This document shows positions 44,908 through 54,486 of a stretch of DNA of 64,000 bases, one piece after another (position 1 is the stretch's first letter; each line of letters opens with the position of its first letter). The stretch comes from Splendidivirga corallicola (GTDB taxonomy: Bacteria; Bacteroidota; Bacteroidia; Cytophagales; Cyclobacteriaceae): NCBI GenBank assembly GCA_030442035.1, contig JAUJEA010000006.1:186001-250000 (forward strand), read 5' to 3'. The translations under genes and the position numbers were made by a program. The notes under the pieces were generated by a model that searched no databases, was not told the origin of the DNA, and saw only the letters and a program-made list of their open reading frames with translations.

Positions 44908-47900
44908 TTAATTCTTGAATATTTTATCTTCAGCAATGAACTTATCATTAAATATTTTGAAAATATAAATCCCTCTCGGTAATTTACTTACATCCATTTT
45001 CAGCTCAATTGATTTGCCTTTCTTATGAAGATTGTTGGCATAATGAGACCGTCCTGATATATCGTATAGCACCACTTTAAACTCACCTGTTATCTCATTC
45101 TCCATCTTAAGATTGATCTCAGATGAGCTTATGGGGTTAGGATAAAGGGATAGACTATTAGATATATCTTTTTTATCAATTCCGGTTACATTGTTAACTG
45201 TTATAGTAAATGTTTGCACAGCACTTTCGTTGTTATTGGGAGCATCAGTAGCACCATTATCCGTTAGTTTAATACTAATATTTGCAGTTCCGGAGGATTT
45301 CGGAGCTGGTTCAAAACTTAAACTACCTGTTCCATCAACACTTGGAGCTGTTGCAAATAAACCTTCATTGTCATTTGCTGTTATTTCGAATGTCAATGTT
45401 TGTGTTTCCTCAGGGTCACCGTCATCAATATTAGTGGCCCAATTGGGTATTGTTTGAGCGCCATCGGAATCCCCAACTGTTTGATTGGGCCCGATATCAA
45501 AGGAAGGAGCATCATTTACTGCGTTAATTGTAATAACAAATGATTGATCTGCACTACTGGCTCCTGCTTCATCAGTCAACCTCAAACCTATAATGGCAGA
45601 CCCATTGGCGTTATCGGCCGGTGTATAAGTTAAGTCTCCTGTGGAACTCAATACCGGAGCAGAAGCAAATAGTGATTCATTCGAATTACTAAACAGATCA
45701 AATGTTACCGTCTGATTAAGCTCCAAATCACCATCATCAATATTGGTAGCCCAATTGGATAGAACCTGTACACCAGCATCCTCATTGATCGTGATGTCCT
45801 CTCCTTTAGTAAAGGTAGGATCATTATTCACTGAAGTTACCTGAATTGTAAAGGTCTTGCTTATAGAATTTACGTTGGGTGCAATACCAGATCCATCATC
45901 AGTGATAGTCACCGTAATCTCAGCCTCACCAGTCACCCCTGGTGTTGCCTGGTAGGTCAGCTCAGCTGTAGCATTCGGATTTGTATACGAAACAGCCGGA
46001 TCAGGTATCAAGGCGGCATTATCAGAAGAAGTTGAAATTTGCAATTGTTGATTTTCTCCCGGACCGGCCGAAATGCCTGTAAGTTGGACGGTTTTAGCGC
46101 CCGTTCCTTCGCTTATTGGTGTAGGATCCGGAATATCATCCAACGTTGGCGCATCATTGATCTCGTTCACTGTAATTGAAAATGATTCGTCAGCACTTGT
46201 GTTATCATTCGCACCTGAACTACTTCCATTATCACTCAAATTTAAAGTAATTGTTGCTGTACCAAATGCATTTGGATTCACCGCATAGGTAAGTGTTCCG
46301 TTTGAACTTACCGATGGCTGACTTGAAAAGAGCGCTGAGTTGGTATTATTTACTACATTAAAAGTAAGACTCTGTGTCAGTTCCGGATCTCCATCCGTCA
46401 AATCAGTTGCCCAATTTGAAATGCTCACAAGCCCGGAGTCCTCATTGACAGCCTGATCGCTACCCTTGGTAAATGAAGGCGCATCATTAAGTGCATTTAT
46501 TGTTATACTGAAAGTTACTTGTCCACTTGTATTATTATCAGGATCCGTATTACTACCATCATCACTCAATGTAATAGTTATCTGGGCTGTACCATTGGCA
46601 TTTGCTGCCGGGGTGTAGGTTAAAGTACCTGTGGAACTAATTGCCGGCTGCGTGCTGAACAAGCCTCCTCCATTATTATTGATAATGTTAAACGTGAGAT
46701 TTTGCGTAAGGTCAGGATCCCCATCATCAATATTGGTAGCCCAACCGTTCACGGTTTGAGGGCCTGCATCCTCATTAACAACCTGATTTGACCCAGCCGT
46801 GAACTGAGGAGGGTCATTCACTGCGGCTACTTCAACTGAAAAACTCCTGCTATCGGACCCTTCTGAATTAGTCACCTGCACTGTAAGCGGATGTGTACCA
46901 GTCTGGCCGGAAGTCGGTGTCCAGCTCAACACACCAGTTGTATTATCAATAGTCATTCCAGCCGGTCCCGTTGTTAAGCTGAATGTAGGAAAAGGAACAC
47001 CAGTGGCTTCTATTCTCTGGTTATATTCATTTTCCGTGGATGCTAAAGGCAGGTTTATTGGTGTTACAATTGCTGGTGCAAAAGGACAGTAATCCGTACC
47101 GGTAAGTCCGGAATTATAATGTCCGCTTACATCCAGTGCAGATAAAGCTCGATTGTACATCACAACTTCATCTATAATACCTTCAAAATGAAACTCCGGA
47201 GCCAGGTCCAACCAGCCTATATTTAAGTTTGTTGTTCCTACGAAATCTGCAGTATAATTAATTGTGGTCTCATCAACCAAAGCTCCATCAACGTAAAGTA
47301 AATTCTTATTTACAGTTTCATCTCTAACAGCAGCGATATGATGCCATTGCCCATCGTTCAATGCTGTCCCTACGCCACCACCTATATCTCCTCTTTCATT
47401 GGTCGTATTTGCCAAAACGAATCGAGCCGTCCCACTATCGTCCAGACCAAGCCAAAAATGTAGATCACTACCACTATCATCCCTTCCTAGTAACACTCTG
47501 TTTCCTGAAGTAGAAGATGAAGTATTGATCCAAAGTTCAAAGCTGAAACTTTCATTTGCAGCCCAATCAAAACTGTTATCATCTGGTACACTAAGGTTTG
47601 TAGTTAAACCAAATTCTTGAGCTCCGCCAATTCTACCTGAAGCAGGTGTTGGACATGAGGTACATGTTCCATCGTCATTATCAAAACTATCCAAATAATC
47701 TTCCGCATTGGCAACTTCCTCGAGTTTCCAGTAATGAGTAAGACCAGCAGAACAATCCGGAAGTCCGGCTACATTGATGCTAAAACTTTGCGTTGATTGC
47801 CCTTGACTATTACTCACCTGAACTTCTACGCTGTTGCTGCCCTCTTGTCCTAAAGCTGGCACCCATGAAATTAACCCACTTTGACTATCGATTGTCATGC

Positions 47901-49668
47901 CTGTGGGAAATGTATTCAAGGAATATGTTGGAAAAGGAATTCCTACCGCATTAACATTGTAAGCATATGCCTGACCAACGGTTGCATCTGTTACTGCAGT
48001 TGAACTTATATGTGGAGCATTAGTACAATAATTATTACCAACCAAGCCATCTGCGTAGTGATCACTTATCTCAGCTGTTGATATGGCCCTGTCATATATT
48101 AAAATTTCGTCGAGTGTTCCTTCATAATGAAATCCTGAACTTAAATTTAACCAACCAATGTTCAAATCCACTGAACTGTCAAAACCACTGGTATAGTCAA
48201 CAGTTGCCTGGTCAACCAGTGTACCATCAACATACAATTTATTCGTATTGTCACTATCATCTCTGATTGCAACAACATGATGCCAACTACCATCATTTAG
48301 CGCCGATCCAAATCCGGTTCCTATACTCGTACCTGCACCACTTCTATCTCTTAGTACAAATCTTGCTACTCCGCTATCATCTAAACCCACCCAATAATGT
48401 AAATCCGTACTACTGTCATCCCTTCCTACAATTACTCTATTGCCGGAAGTTGAAGATGTGGTATTCAACCAAAATTCTATTGTAAAACTATCATCACTGC
48501 TCCAGTTCCAACTTGAACTACTTGCTGCACTCAAGGAAGTTGTCAGATCAAATTGTTGCCCTCCGGCTATTTTACCTGTGGTTGCCGTAGGGCAAGTAGA
48601 ACATGTAGCATTATTGTCAAATAAATCCCGATAAGACGATCCTGAAGATTCATCTAGTTTCCAATAACTGATTAAATCAGCTACACAAAGTGTATTATTA
48701 TTCACAGTAACTGTAAATGATTCACTATCACTACCTAATAAGTTAGTAATTGATACCTCTACGGTATGATCGCCAGCTTGACCAATCGTAGGCGTCCAAC
48801 TTATCAGACCTGTTTGAGAATCTATGGTCATTCCTGTTGGAAAGGTTGTTAGTGCATAAGTAACCGCCGGATTTCCTGCCGCGTCTATTTGAAATTGATA
48901 GTTCTGCTGAACAAAAGCATCATCCAGTACGGTGGTATTTATTTGAGGAAGCTCCAAAAAGGCATCTAATATAGAGAACCAATGCTGTCCCATTTTGGCA
49001 TAACCAGCATCATTGGGGTGCAGGTTATCATCCATTTCCGTAGCATAATCTAGTCCGGCATCATTTTCCATATCCACCAAAATAATGTTGTCACCAGCCG
49101 AAATTCTATTCTGAGCAATTGTTTCAACCAGTCCATTGTATTCTGTGGTTGGCGCATGATTAACCATTCTGTTAATAATTTGTGCCAGGAAAACGGTTAT
49201 TTCCACTCCATTGTCGGTCTCAAACCGATCAATTTCATCCAGAATGCCCTCTAGGTCTTGAGAGATGCTTGTCGCATCTGCACTTGAGTTTAGTCCGTTG
49301 GTACCAATATGTAGTAACACAGCATGTGGAACGTTTGATGTTAGATAGCTATATACATTTGTTTCTATCTGAGATGCTTCGAAACCGGGATGTCCCTCAT
49401 GATCAGGGTCAAAACTAGGTGTTGCACTTTGTCCCTCCATTCTATCACCAACAAAATCTACATTATAGCCAGCCCCGGTTAATGCTATATACAACGATTG
49501 TCTATATCCAATCCGCTCTCCAACAGGCCTTGTGATACCTGTATGGGATCCTTCCGTAATCGAGTTCCCTAATGGCATAATTTTGTATTGCGCCAACAGG
49601 TCTAGCGGATAAATTAAAATTATTATTAAAATTATCCTATTTAAATATGGACATAGATCGAACTTCAT
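44908..49668 (-). CDS. Giant secreted SGNH hydrolase with LamG and cadherin-like repeats, T9SS exported
   Basis: A 1586-residue exported protein with a signal peptide to residue ~27. An SGNH domain covers ~28-240 (S36, N124, D214, H217) and is nearly identical to that of the next gene downstream. It is followed by a putative Ig domain, LamG 1 (~335-545), another Ig, LamG 2 (~640-860), another Ig, then five cadherin-like repeats of ~95-100 residues (consensus PxFTKGxDxxVNEDAGxQxxxxWATxIDDGDPExxQxLTF). A C-terminal T9SS sorting domain (LSLYPNPISSSEINLKMENE to EDKIFKN) ends it. It is probably a surface polysaccharide esterase or binding protein; the LamG domains suggest glycan recognition. Confidence 0.92.
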   Translation of the reverse strand: MKFDLCPYLNRIILIIILIYPLDLLAQYKIMPLGNSITEGSHTGITRPVGERIGYRQSLYIALTGAGYNVDFVGDRMEGQSATPSFDPDHEGHPGFEASQIETNVYSYLTSNVPHAVLLHIGTNGLNSSADATSISQDLEGILDEIDRFETDNGVEITVFLAQIINRMVNHAPTTEYNGLVETIAQNRISAGDNIILVDMENDAGLDYATEMDDNLHPNDAGYAKMGQHWFSILDAFLELPQINTTVLDDAFVQQNYQFQIDAAGNPAVTYALTTFPTGMTIDSQTGLISWTPTIGQAGDHTVEVSITNLLGSDSESFTVTVNNNTLCVADLISYWKLDESSGSSYRDLFDNNATCSTCPTATTGKIAGGQQFDLTTSLSAASSSSWNWSSDDSFTIEFWLNTTSSTSGNRVIVGRDDSSTDLHYWVGLDDSGVARFVLRDRSGAGTSIGTGFGSALNDGSWHHVVAIRDDSDNTNKLYVDGTLVDQATVDYTSGFDSSVDLNIGWLNLSSGFHYEGTLDEILIYDRAISTAEISDHYADGLVGNNYCTNAPHISSTAVTDATVGQAYAYNVNAVGIPFPTYSLNTFPTGMTIDSQSGLISWVPALGQEGSNSVEVQVSNSQGQSTQSFSINVAGLPDCSAGLTHYWKLEEVANAEDYLDSFDNDDGTCTSCPTPASGRIGGAQEFGLTTNLSVPDDNSFDWAANESFSFELWINTSSSTSGNRVLLGRDDSGSDLHFWLGLDDSGTARFVLANTTNERGDIGGGVGTALNDGQWHHIAAVRDETVNKNLLYVDGALVDETTINYTADFVGTTNLNIGWLDLAPEFHFEGIIDEVVMYNRALSALDVSGHYNSGLTGTDYCPFAPAIVTPINLPLASTENEYNQRIEATGVPFPTFSLTTGPAGMTIDNTTGVLSWTPTSGQTGTHPLTVQVTNSEGSDSRSFSVEVAAVNDPPQFTAGSNQVVNEDAGPQTVNGWATNIDDGDPDLTQNLTFNIINNNGGGLFSTQPAISSTGTLTYTPAANANGTAQITITLSDDGSNTDPDNNTSGQVTFSITINALNDAPSFTKGSDQAVNEDSGLVSISNWATDLTDGDPELTQSLTFNVVNNTNSALFSSQPSVSSNGTLTYAVNPNAFGTATITLNLSDNGSSSGANDNTSADESFSITVNEINDAPTLDDIPDPTPISEGTGAKTVQLTGISAGPGENQQLQISTSSDNAALIPDPAVSYTNPNATAELTYQATPGVTGEAEITVTITDDGSGIAPNVNSISKTFTIQVTSVNNDPTFTKGEDITINEDAGVQVLSNWATNIDDGDLELNQTVTFDLFSNSNESLFASAPVLSSTGDLTYTPADNANGSAIIGLRLTDEAGASSADQSFVITINAVNDAPSFDIGPNQTVGDSDGAQTIPNWATNIDDGDPEETQTLTFEITANDNEGLFATAPSVDGTGSLSFEPAPKSSGTANISIKLTDNGATDAPNNNESAVQTFTITVNNVTGIDKKDISNSLSLYPNPISSSEINLKMENEITGEFKVVLYDISGRSHYANNLHKKGKSIELKMDVSKLPRGIYIFKIFNDKFIAEDKIFKN

Positions 49669-49722
49669 TACTTATTTATTTAAGTTAACTATCTGATTTT
49701 GGAAATCCAGTTATCGAATTGA

Positions 49723-49755
49723 GAACAGGTATAATAGTCATTACTATACCTGTTC
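49723..49755 (-). terminator. Hairpin terminator after the 663-aa LamG protein gene
   Basis: An 11-bp perfect stem, GAACAGGTATA (49723-49733) with TATACCTGTTC (49745-49755), around an 11-nt loop. It lies ~40 bp downstream of the stop of the LamG protein gene and upstream of the SGNH giant's start. It probably ends the LamG transcript. Confidence 0.7.
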
Positions 49756-49797
49756 CTGATCCTTATGTAGTTGTAAGAGGCTACTTAGTAGCACACG

Positions 49798-51759
49798 TCA
49801 GTACTTCAAAAATTTTTGTTCTGCAACAACGCGGTCATTATTGAGCTTAATTATATACATCCCAGCAGGCAATGATCGTGTAGGCAGTTGTAGTTCTAAA
49901 GAATTTCTTTTTTTAGCAATAGTGTTGAAATAGTATGACTTACCTGATAAATCAAAAATTTCAATATTCAAATCCCCAATGATATCATTTTCCATTTTAA
50001 GATTGGTGTTGTATTCAATAGAGGGATTTGGATAAACTGAAAGAGTACTTGATATATCCGTTTTATCAATCGCTGTTACATTATTTATTGTAATGTTAAA
50101 GGTGGCGCTTTCACTTTGATTCACATTTGGAGCGGTTCCGTCACCATTATCAGTAAGGTGTAGTGTGATTGCCGCAGTACCATCGGCTCCCGTCTTTGGT
50201 GTATAAGTCAAATCACCATTCGTATTGACGGCCGGTTGTACATCAAATAAATCTTCATTTGTATTGCTGGTAATCTCAAAAGTCAGTGTTTGACTGGCCT
50301 CAGGATCTCCATCATTTATATCGGTAGCCCAACCGGTAACCGTTTGCTGACCATCGCTATCATTAGCTGTTTGATCCGCTCCTTTTGTAAAGCTAGGTGC
50401 ATCATTAACGGCATCCACGGTAATGGTAAAGAAGCTTTCCCCTGTTTGTTCACCGCCATCATCACTTAAACTAACAGTGACTACCGCCATACCATTGGCA
50501 TTATCAGCTGGTGTATAAGTAAGATCTCCACTATTACTATCTATGCTAGGCAGTGTAGAAAAAAGTGCATCATTATTTGTTGATACATTGAATGTCAATA
50601 CCTGCGTTAACTCCGGATCCCCGTCATCAATATCTGTTGCCCAGGCAGCAGCTGTTTGAGATCCCGCATCTTCATCTACAGTTAAGCTTCCTCCTGATGT
50701 ATATGAAGGTGGGGCATTATTAATACCTACACTTATCGTAAATTCCTGTGTATCATCACCTACAGCGTTGCTGGCTCGCACAATCACTGTATGATCTCCT
50801 TGTTGTCCATCCACTGGTGTCCAATCAATGACACCAGTAGTTTCATTGATAGTCATACCAGTTGGAGAGTTGTCCAACGAGAAGGTTGGGGTTGGGGCTC
50901 CGGTAGCTTCAACTGTATAGCTATAAGCTTCTCCTACTGTAGCCTGTGTGACAGCAGTTGAAGTAATACTTGCGGCAGTTGTACAGTGTGCATTTCCCGC
51001 CAAACCTTTATCCCTCAAACTCTGCACTTCAGTAATTGACAGCGCTTTACCATAAAGAGCAACATTATCTATGGATCCTAAAAAGGGAAAAGTATTACCA
51101 CCCGTTGTTAGATTTCCAACCGTAATAGGAATGTTAGTGCCTATCCAATCATTACTATAAGACTGAGCAGCTTGAGCTACTTGGGTACCATTTACATATA
51201 AGGTTATCTGACCCCCGGTAGCATCTCTAACAGCTACTATATGATTCCATTGTGCTTGAGAAAGTGCTGACCCCCCTACTATACTGGGAGAGGACATTGA
51301 TTGATTTCCTAAGGTAAATGTAGGTTGTCCACTGGTATTCATACCAATCCACCAATGGAGGTCGGGCCAATTATCGTCCCTTCCAATGAATACTTGATTG
51401 TCGCTAGGTGTGACATCATCAGGTTTTACCCATAATTCGATAGAAAAACTCTCCGCACTTAACCAATCGAAAGAATCATCGTCCGGAATCTCTATTTGAT
51501 CATCTGTTCCATCAAAAAGAAATGCTCCATCAATTAGTCCTGTAGTACTAGTAGGACAATTGGTACATGAGGCATTATTTCCATAGAGGTCAACTACTGT
51601 CACCACGGAAGTTTCATCGAACTTATAGTAGTGCTCCATTCCATCAGGACAATCTTCAGTTTGGGCTGAAGCAGTTTGAACAAGCGATAAGTGTATTAAA
51701 ATACCTAACGCAAAAAACACTGTTAAACTACAAAATCTGGCTGTGTAATGTTTTTTCAT
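49798..51759 (-). CDS. Secreted LamG/cadherin-like protein with T9SS sorting domain
   Basis: The frame extends to 51789, but the ATG at 51759 gives the clean signal peptide MKKHYTARFCSLTVFFALGI ending at ASAQ, so it is preferred; ~653 residues. A LamG domain (~35-265; FLFDGTDDQIEIPDDDSFDW, SIELWVKPDDVTPSDNQVFI) precedes a putative Ig domain (TVGEAYSYTVEATGAPTPTF). Two cadherin-like repeats (TAAAWATDIDDGDPELTQVL, VTGWATDINDGDPEASQTLT) follow, then a T9SS tail (LSVYPNPSIEYNTNLKMEND to EQKFLKY). No catalytic domain is visible, so a surface-binding or adhesin role is likely. It is clearly related to the neighbouring large protein, and the three may have arisen by local duplication. Confidence 0.9.
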   Translation of the reverse strand: MKKHYTARFCSLTVFFALGILIHLSLVQTASAQTEDCPDGMEHYYKFDETSVVTVVDLYGNNASCTNCPTSTTGLIDGAFLFDGTDDQIEIPDDDSFDWLSAESFSIELWVKPDDVTPSDNQVFIGRDDNWPDLHWWIGMNTSGQPTFTLGNQSMSSPSIVGGSALSQAQWNHIVAVRDATGGQITLYVNGTQVAQAAQSYSNDWIGTNIPITVGNLTTGGNTFPFLGSIDNVALYGKALSITEVQSLRDKGLAGNAHCTTAASITSTAVTQATVGEAYSYTVEATGAPTPTFSLDNSPTGMTINETTGVIDWTPVDGQQGDHTVIVRASNAVGDDTQEFTISVGINNAPPSYTSGGSLTVDEDAGSQTAAAWATDIDDGDPELTQVLTFNVSTNNDALFSTLPSIDSNSGDLTYTPADNANGMAVVTVSLSDDGGEQTGESFFTITVDAVNDAPSFTKGADQTANDSDGQQTVTGWATDINDGDPEASQTLTFEITSNTNEDLFDVQPAVNTNGDLTYTPKTGADGTAAITLHLTDNGDGTAPNVNQSESATFNITINNVTAIDKTDISSTLSVYPNPSIEYNTNLKMENDIIGDLNIEIFDLSGKSYYFNTIAKKRNSLELQLPTRSLPAGMYIIKLNNDRVVAEQKFLKY

Positions 51760-51972
51760 TCTAATTTCTTTTATGCTACTTCTGAACAATTTCTGACGAA
51801 ATTTCAGGTAATTAACTATTAATATTAAAAACTATTAAAATGTAACCAATTTCTTACATGGTCATTCTAAGAAATATCAAACTAAGGTCGATTCAAAATC
51901 AGTATTTACAAAAATATGACAATTTTATTTTTAATTAATATTACAAGCTGAACTAATACTTTTTACAGAATT

Positions 51973-53028
51973 TCAAACCCTGTAATACTTTTGATACCAC
52001 TTTACAAATTCGGTAATCCCCTTTTCAACATCAACTTCAGGAACATAGCCAATAGACTGATTCAAATTCTCGACATCCGCATAGGTACTAACAACATCAC
52101 CAGGCTGCAAAGGCATAAAGTTAATCTTGGCTTTTTTTCCCAATGAATCTTCAAGCGCTCTAATGAAATCCATAAGTTTAACGGGATTACTGTTGCCAAT
52201 ATTATAAAGAGCAAATGGTGCCGTACTCTGATCAGACGCAAGATCAGTTGCATCGGTTTCCTGTTTTGAGCTTCCGGATGGAATTTTTTCAATGACATGA
52301 TAGATACCCGTTACAATATCGTCTATGTAAGTGAAGTCCCTTCGCATATCACCATTGTTATATACATCAATAGGAGAATCCTCCAATATATTTTTGGTGA
52401 ACTTAAATAATGCCATATCCGGTCTACCCCATGGTCCATAAACGGTAAAAAAACGAAGCCCTGTTACTGGTAAATCATATAGATAAGAATAGGAATGGGC
52501 CATTAACTCATCTGCCTTTTTCGTAGCTGCATATAATGACACAGGATGTTCAGTAGGGTGTGATTCCTTAAATGGAATTTTACTATTCAGACCATAAACG
52601 GATGAACTGGAAGCATAAATCAGATGTTTTACCTTAAATTTTCTACAAGCTTCCAATACATTCAAAAAACCCTTTATATTACTTTCAATATAAGTATCAG
52701 GGCTTTTAAGGGAATACCGTACACCAGCCTGAGCTGCCAGATGAACAACATAATCAAATTTCTGATCACTAAAAAGCTTAAGGATGCTCTCTTTATCTTC
52801 TAAGTTTAACTTTATGAAAGCATTACCGGTATCTGAAGACAAAAGATTCCCATAGCTTATCTCCCCAGGATTGAAACCTTGTTCCTTTAATCTTCCGTAT
52901 TTCAGATTTATATCATAATATTCGTTGATATTATCCAGACCAATTACTTGAAGCCCTTCATTAACAAGCCTATTAAAGGTGTGCATCCCAATGAAGCCTG
53001 CATTCCCGGTAACCAGCACTTTACTCAT
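51973..53028 (-). CDS. UDP-glucuronate 4-epimerase-like NAD-dependent epimerase
   Basis: A 351-residue SDR. VLVTGNAGFIGMHTFNRLVN is the dinucleotide site, HLAAQAGVRYSLKSPDTYIE follows, SSSSVYG is the serine site and YAATKKADELMAHSYSYLY carries the catalytic Tyr-Lys. GLRFFTVYGPWGRPDMALFK is diagnostic of uronic-acid epimerases (CapI/GalE-like). It converts UDP-glucuronate to UDP-galacturonate, or the N-acetyl equivalent produced by the UDP-sugar 6-dehydrogenase gene 45 bp upstream. These two genes together supply a uronic-acid residue to the polymer. The exact sugar depends on the dehydrogenase. Confidence 0.9.
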   Translation of the reverse strand: MSKVLVTGNAGFIGMHTFNRLVNEGLQVIGLDNINEYYDINLKYGRLKEQGFNPGEISYGNLLSSDTGNAFIKLNLEDKESILKLFSDQKFDYVVHLAAQAGVRYSLKSPDTYIESNIKGFLNVLEACRKFKVKHLIYASSSSVYGLNSKIPFKESHPTEHPVSLYAATKKADELMAHSYSYLYDLPVTGLRFFTVYGPWGRPDMALFKFTKNILEDSPIDVYNNGDMRRDFTYIDDIVTGIYHVIEKIPSGSSKQETDATDLASDQSTAPFALYNIGNSNPVKLMDFIRALEDSLGKKAKINFMPLQPGDVVSTYADVENLNQSIGYVPEVDVEKGITEFVKWYQKYYRV

Positions 53029-53073
53029 GATCCGGCCATTAACGAAAATTGGAAAATATAAAAACTCAAGATA

Positions 53074-54363
53074 TTAAAGGCTCTTATAATGGATATTCTT
53101 AATAATATTTTTGAAAACACCCTTTACATCAAAAAATAATGAGTCGGGTCTAGTGATATCCTGAAAATAAGCTTCATCAAGCTGCATGTATTCATTATGA
53201 TTAACCGCTAAAATTACGGCATCATAATCCTTATCAATGTTTTCCACCAGGCTGTAGCCATATTCCTCTTTTACCTCTTCGGAATCCGCCTGTGGATCAG
53301 TAACATGCACATTGACCATGAACGAGTTCAATTCATTGATAACATCAATCACCTTTGAATTTCGAATATCAGAGACATTTTCTTTAAATGTAGCACCCAT
53401 AACCAACACCTTCGTTTCTTTCAGTGACTTACCTTGCTTTATCAAGTGTTGGACCACTTCTCTGGCAATAGTACCTCCCATGCTATCATTTATTTGTCTT
53501 CCTGATAATATTACCTTTGAATGATAGCCTATTTCGCTGGCCTTATAGGTTAAATAATAAGGATCTACTCCAATACAGTGTCCACCCACCAGACCAGGTG
53601 TGAATTTCAGAAAGTTCCATTTAGTTCCAGCCGCTTCAAGCACCTCATATGTATTGATATCCATTTTATTAAAAATAACTGACAACTCATTCATCAGTGC
53701 AATGTTCACATCTCTTTGTGTGTTTTCGATAATTTTCGCCGCTTCAGCAACCTTAATGGATGAAGCCTTGTGAATACCGGCTGTTATAATTGTTCCATAA
53801 ACTTCTGATATAACATTGAGAGACTCATCGTCACAACCGGAGACTACTTTCAAAATCTTTGTCAATGTGTGTTCTTTGTCTCCCGGATTTATTCTTTCAG
53901 GTGAATACCCAACTTTAAAATCACTTCTGAATTTTAGCCCCGACTCTTTCTCTAAAACAGGTATACAATCATCTTCGGTACAGCCAGGATATACGGTTGA
54001 TTCAAAAATCACATAATCCCCTTTTTTTAATACTTTCCCTACTGTTTTACAAGCTGAAATTAATGGTGTCAGGTCAGGGCTTTTGTGGTCGTCTATCGGT
54101 GTAGGTACCGCAACTACAAAAAAAGTGGCCTCCTTTAGGTCCTCAAGCTTATGGGTAAATGTGATGTCGCAATCTTCAAATGCCTCTTTATCCAGTTCTT
54201 TACTTGGGTCTTCATGATTCTGCATCATTTCTACCCTCTTGGCATTAATATCAAAACCTATTACGGAAAACTTTTTTGCAAATTCCAAAGCGATTGGAAG
54301 CCCCACATAGCCTAAGCCGATAACCGATATTTTTTTTTCTTTGTTTCTAAGACTTGTTATCAT
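53074..54363 (-). CDS. Nucleotide-sugar 6-dehydrogenase (UDP-GlcNAc/GalNAc dehydrogenase, WbpA/TviB-like)
   Basis: A 429-residue enzyme with the three-part UDP-sugar dehydrogenase layout. VIGLGYVGLPIALEFAKKF binds NAD, VVAVPTPIDDHKSPDLTPL follows, and the catalytic cysteine is in GLVGGHCIGVDPYYLTYKA (residues ~258-276). VGYSPERINPGDKEHTL and the ENTQRDVNIALMNELSVIF helix typify the WbpA/WbpO/TviB branch that makes UDP-N-acetylhexosaminuronic acids rather than UDP-glucuronate. The downstream epimerase gene probably converts the product to its C4 epimer, as TviC does after TviB. It lies 123 bp after the Wzc-like gene. Confidence 0.93.
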   Translation of the reverse strand: MITSLRNKEKKISVIGLGYVGLPIALEFAKKFSVIGFDINAKRVEMMQNHEDPSKELDKEAFEDCDITFTHKLEDLKEATFFVVAVPTPIDDHKSPDLTPLISACKTVGKVLKKGDYVIFESTVYPGCTEDDCIPVLEKESGLKFRSDFKVGYSPERINPGDKEHTLTKILKVVSGCDDESLNVISEVYGTIITAGIHKASSIKVAEAAKIIENTQRDVNIALMNELSVIFNKMDINTYEVLEAAGTKWNFLKFTPGLVGGHCIGVDPYYLTYKASEIGYHSKVILSGRQINDSMGGTIAREVVQHLIKQGKSLKETKVLVMGATFKENVSDIRNSKVIDVINELNSFMVNVHVTDPQADSEEVKEEYGYSLVENIDKDYDAVILAVNHNEYMQLDEAYFQDITRPDSLFFDVKGVFKNIIKNIHYKSL

Positions 54364-54486
54364 TTAGATTTGAAATTAATATTGACTATAATGACGCCGT
54401 AAGTATAGCTAAAAATATTGCTACCGGCGCTTTAAAAAATACCAAAAATGTTACATGAAGGAAATACCAGAATCGATTATTAAAAA

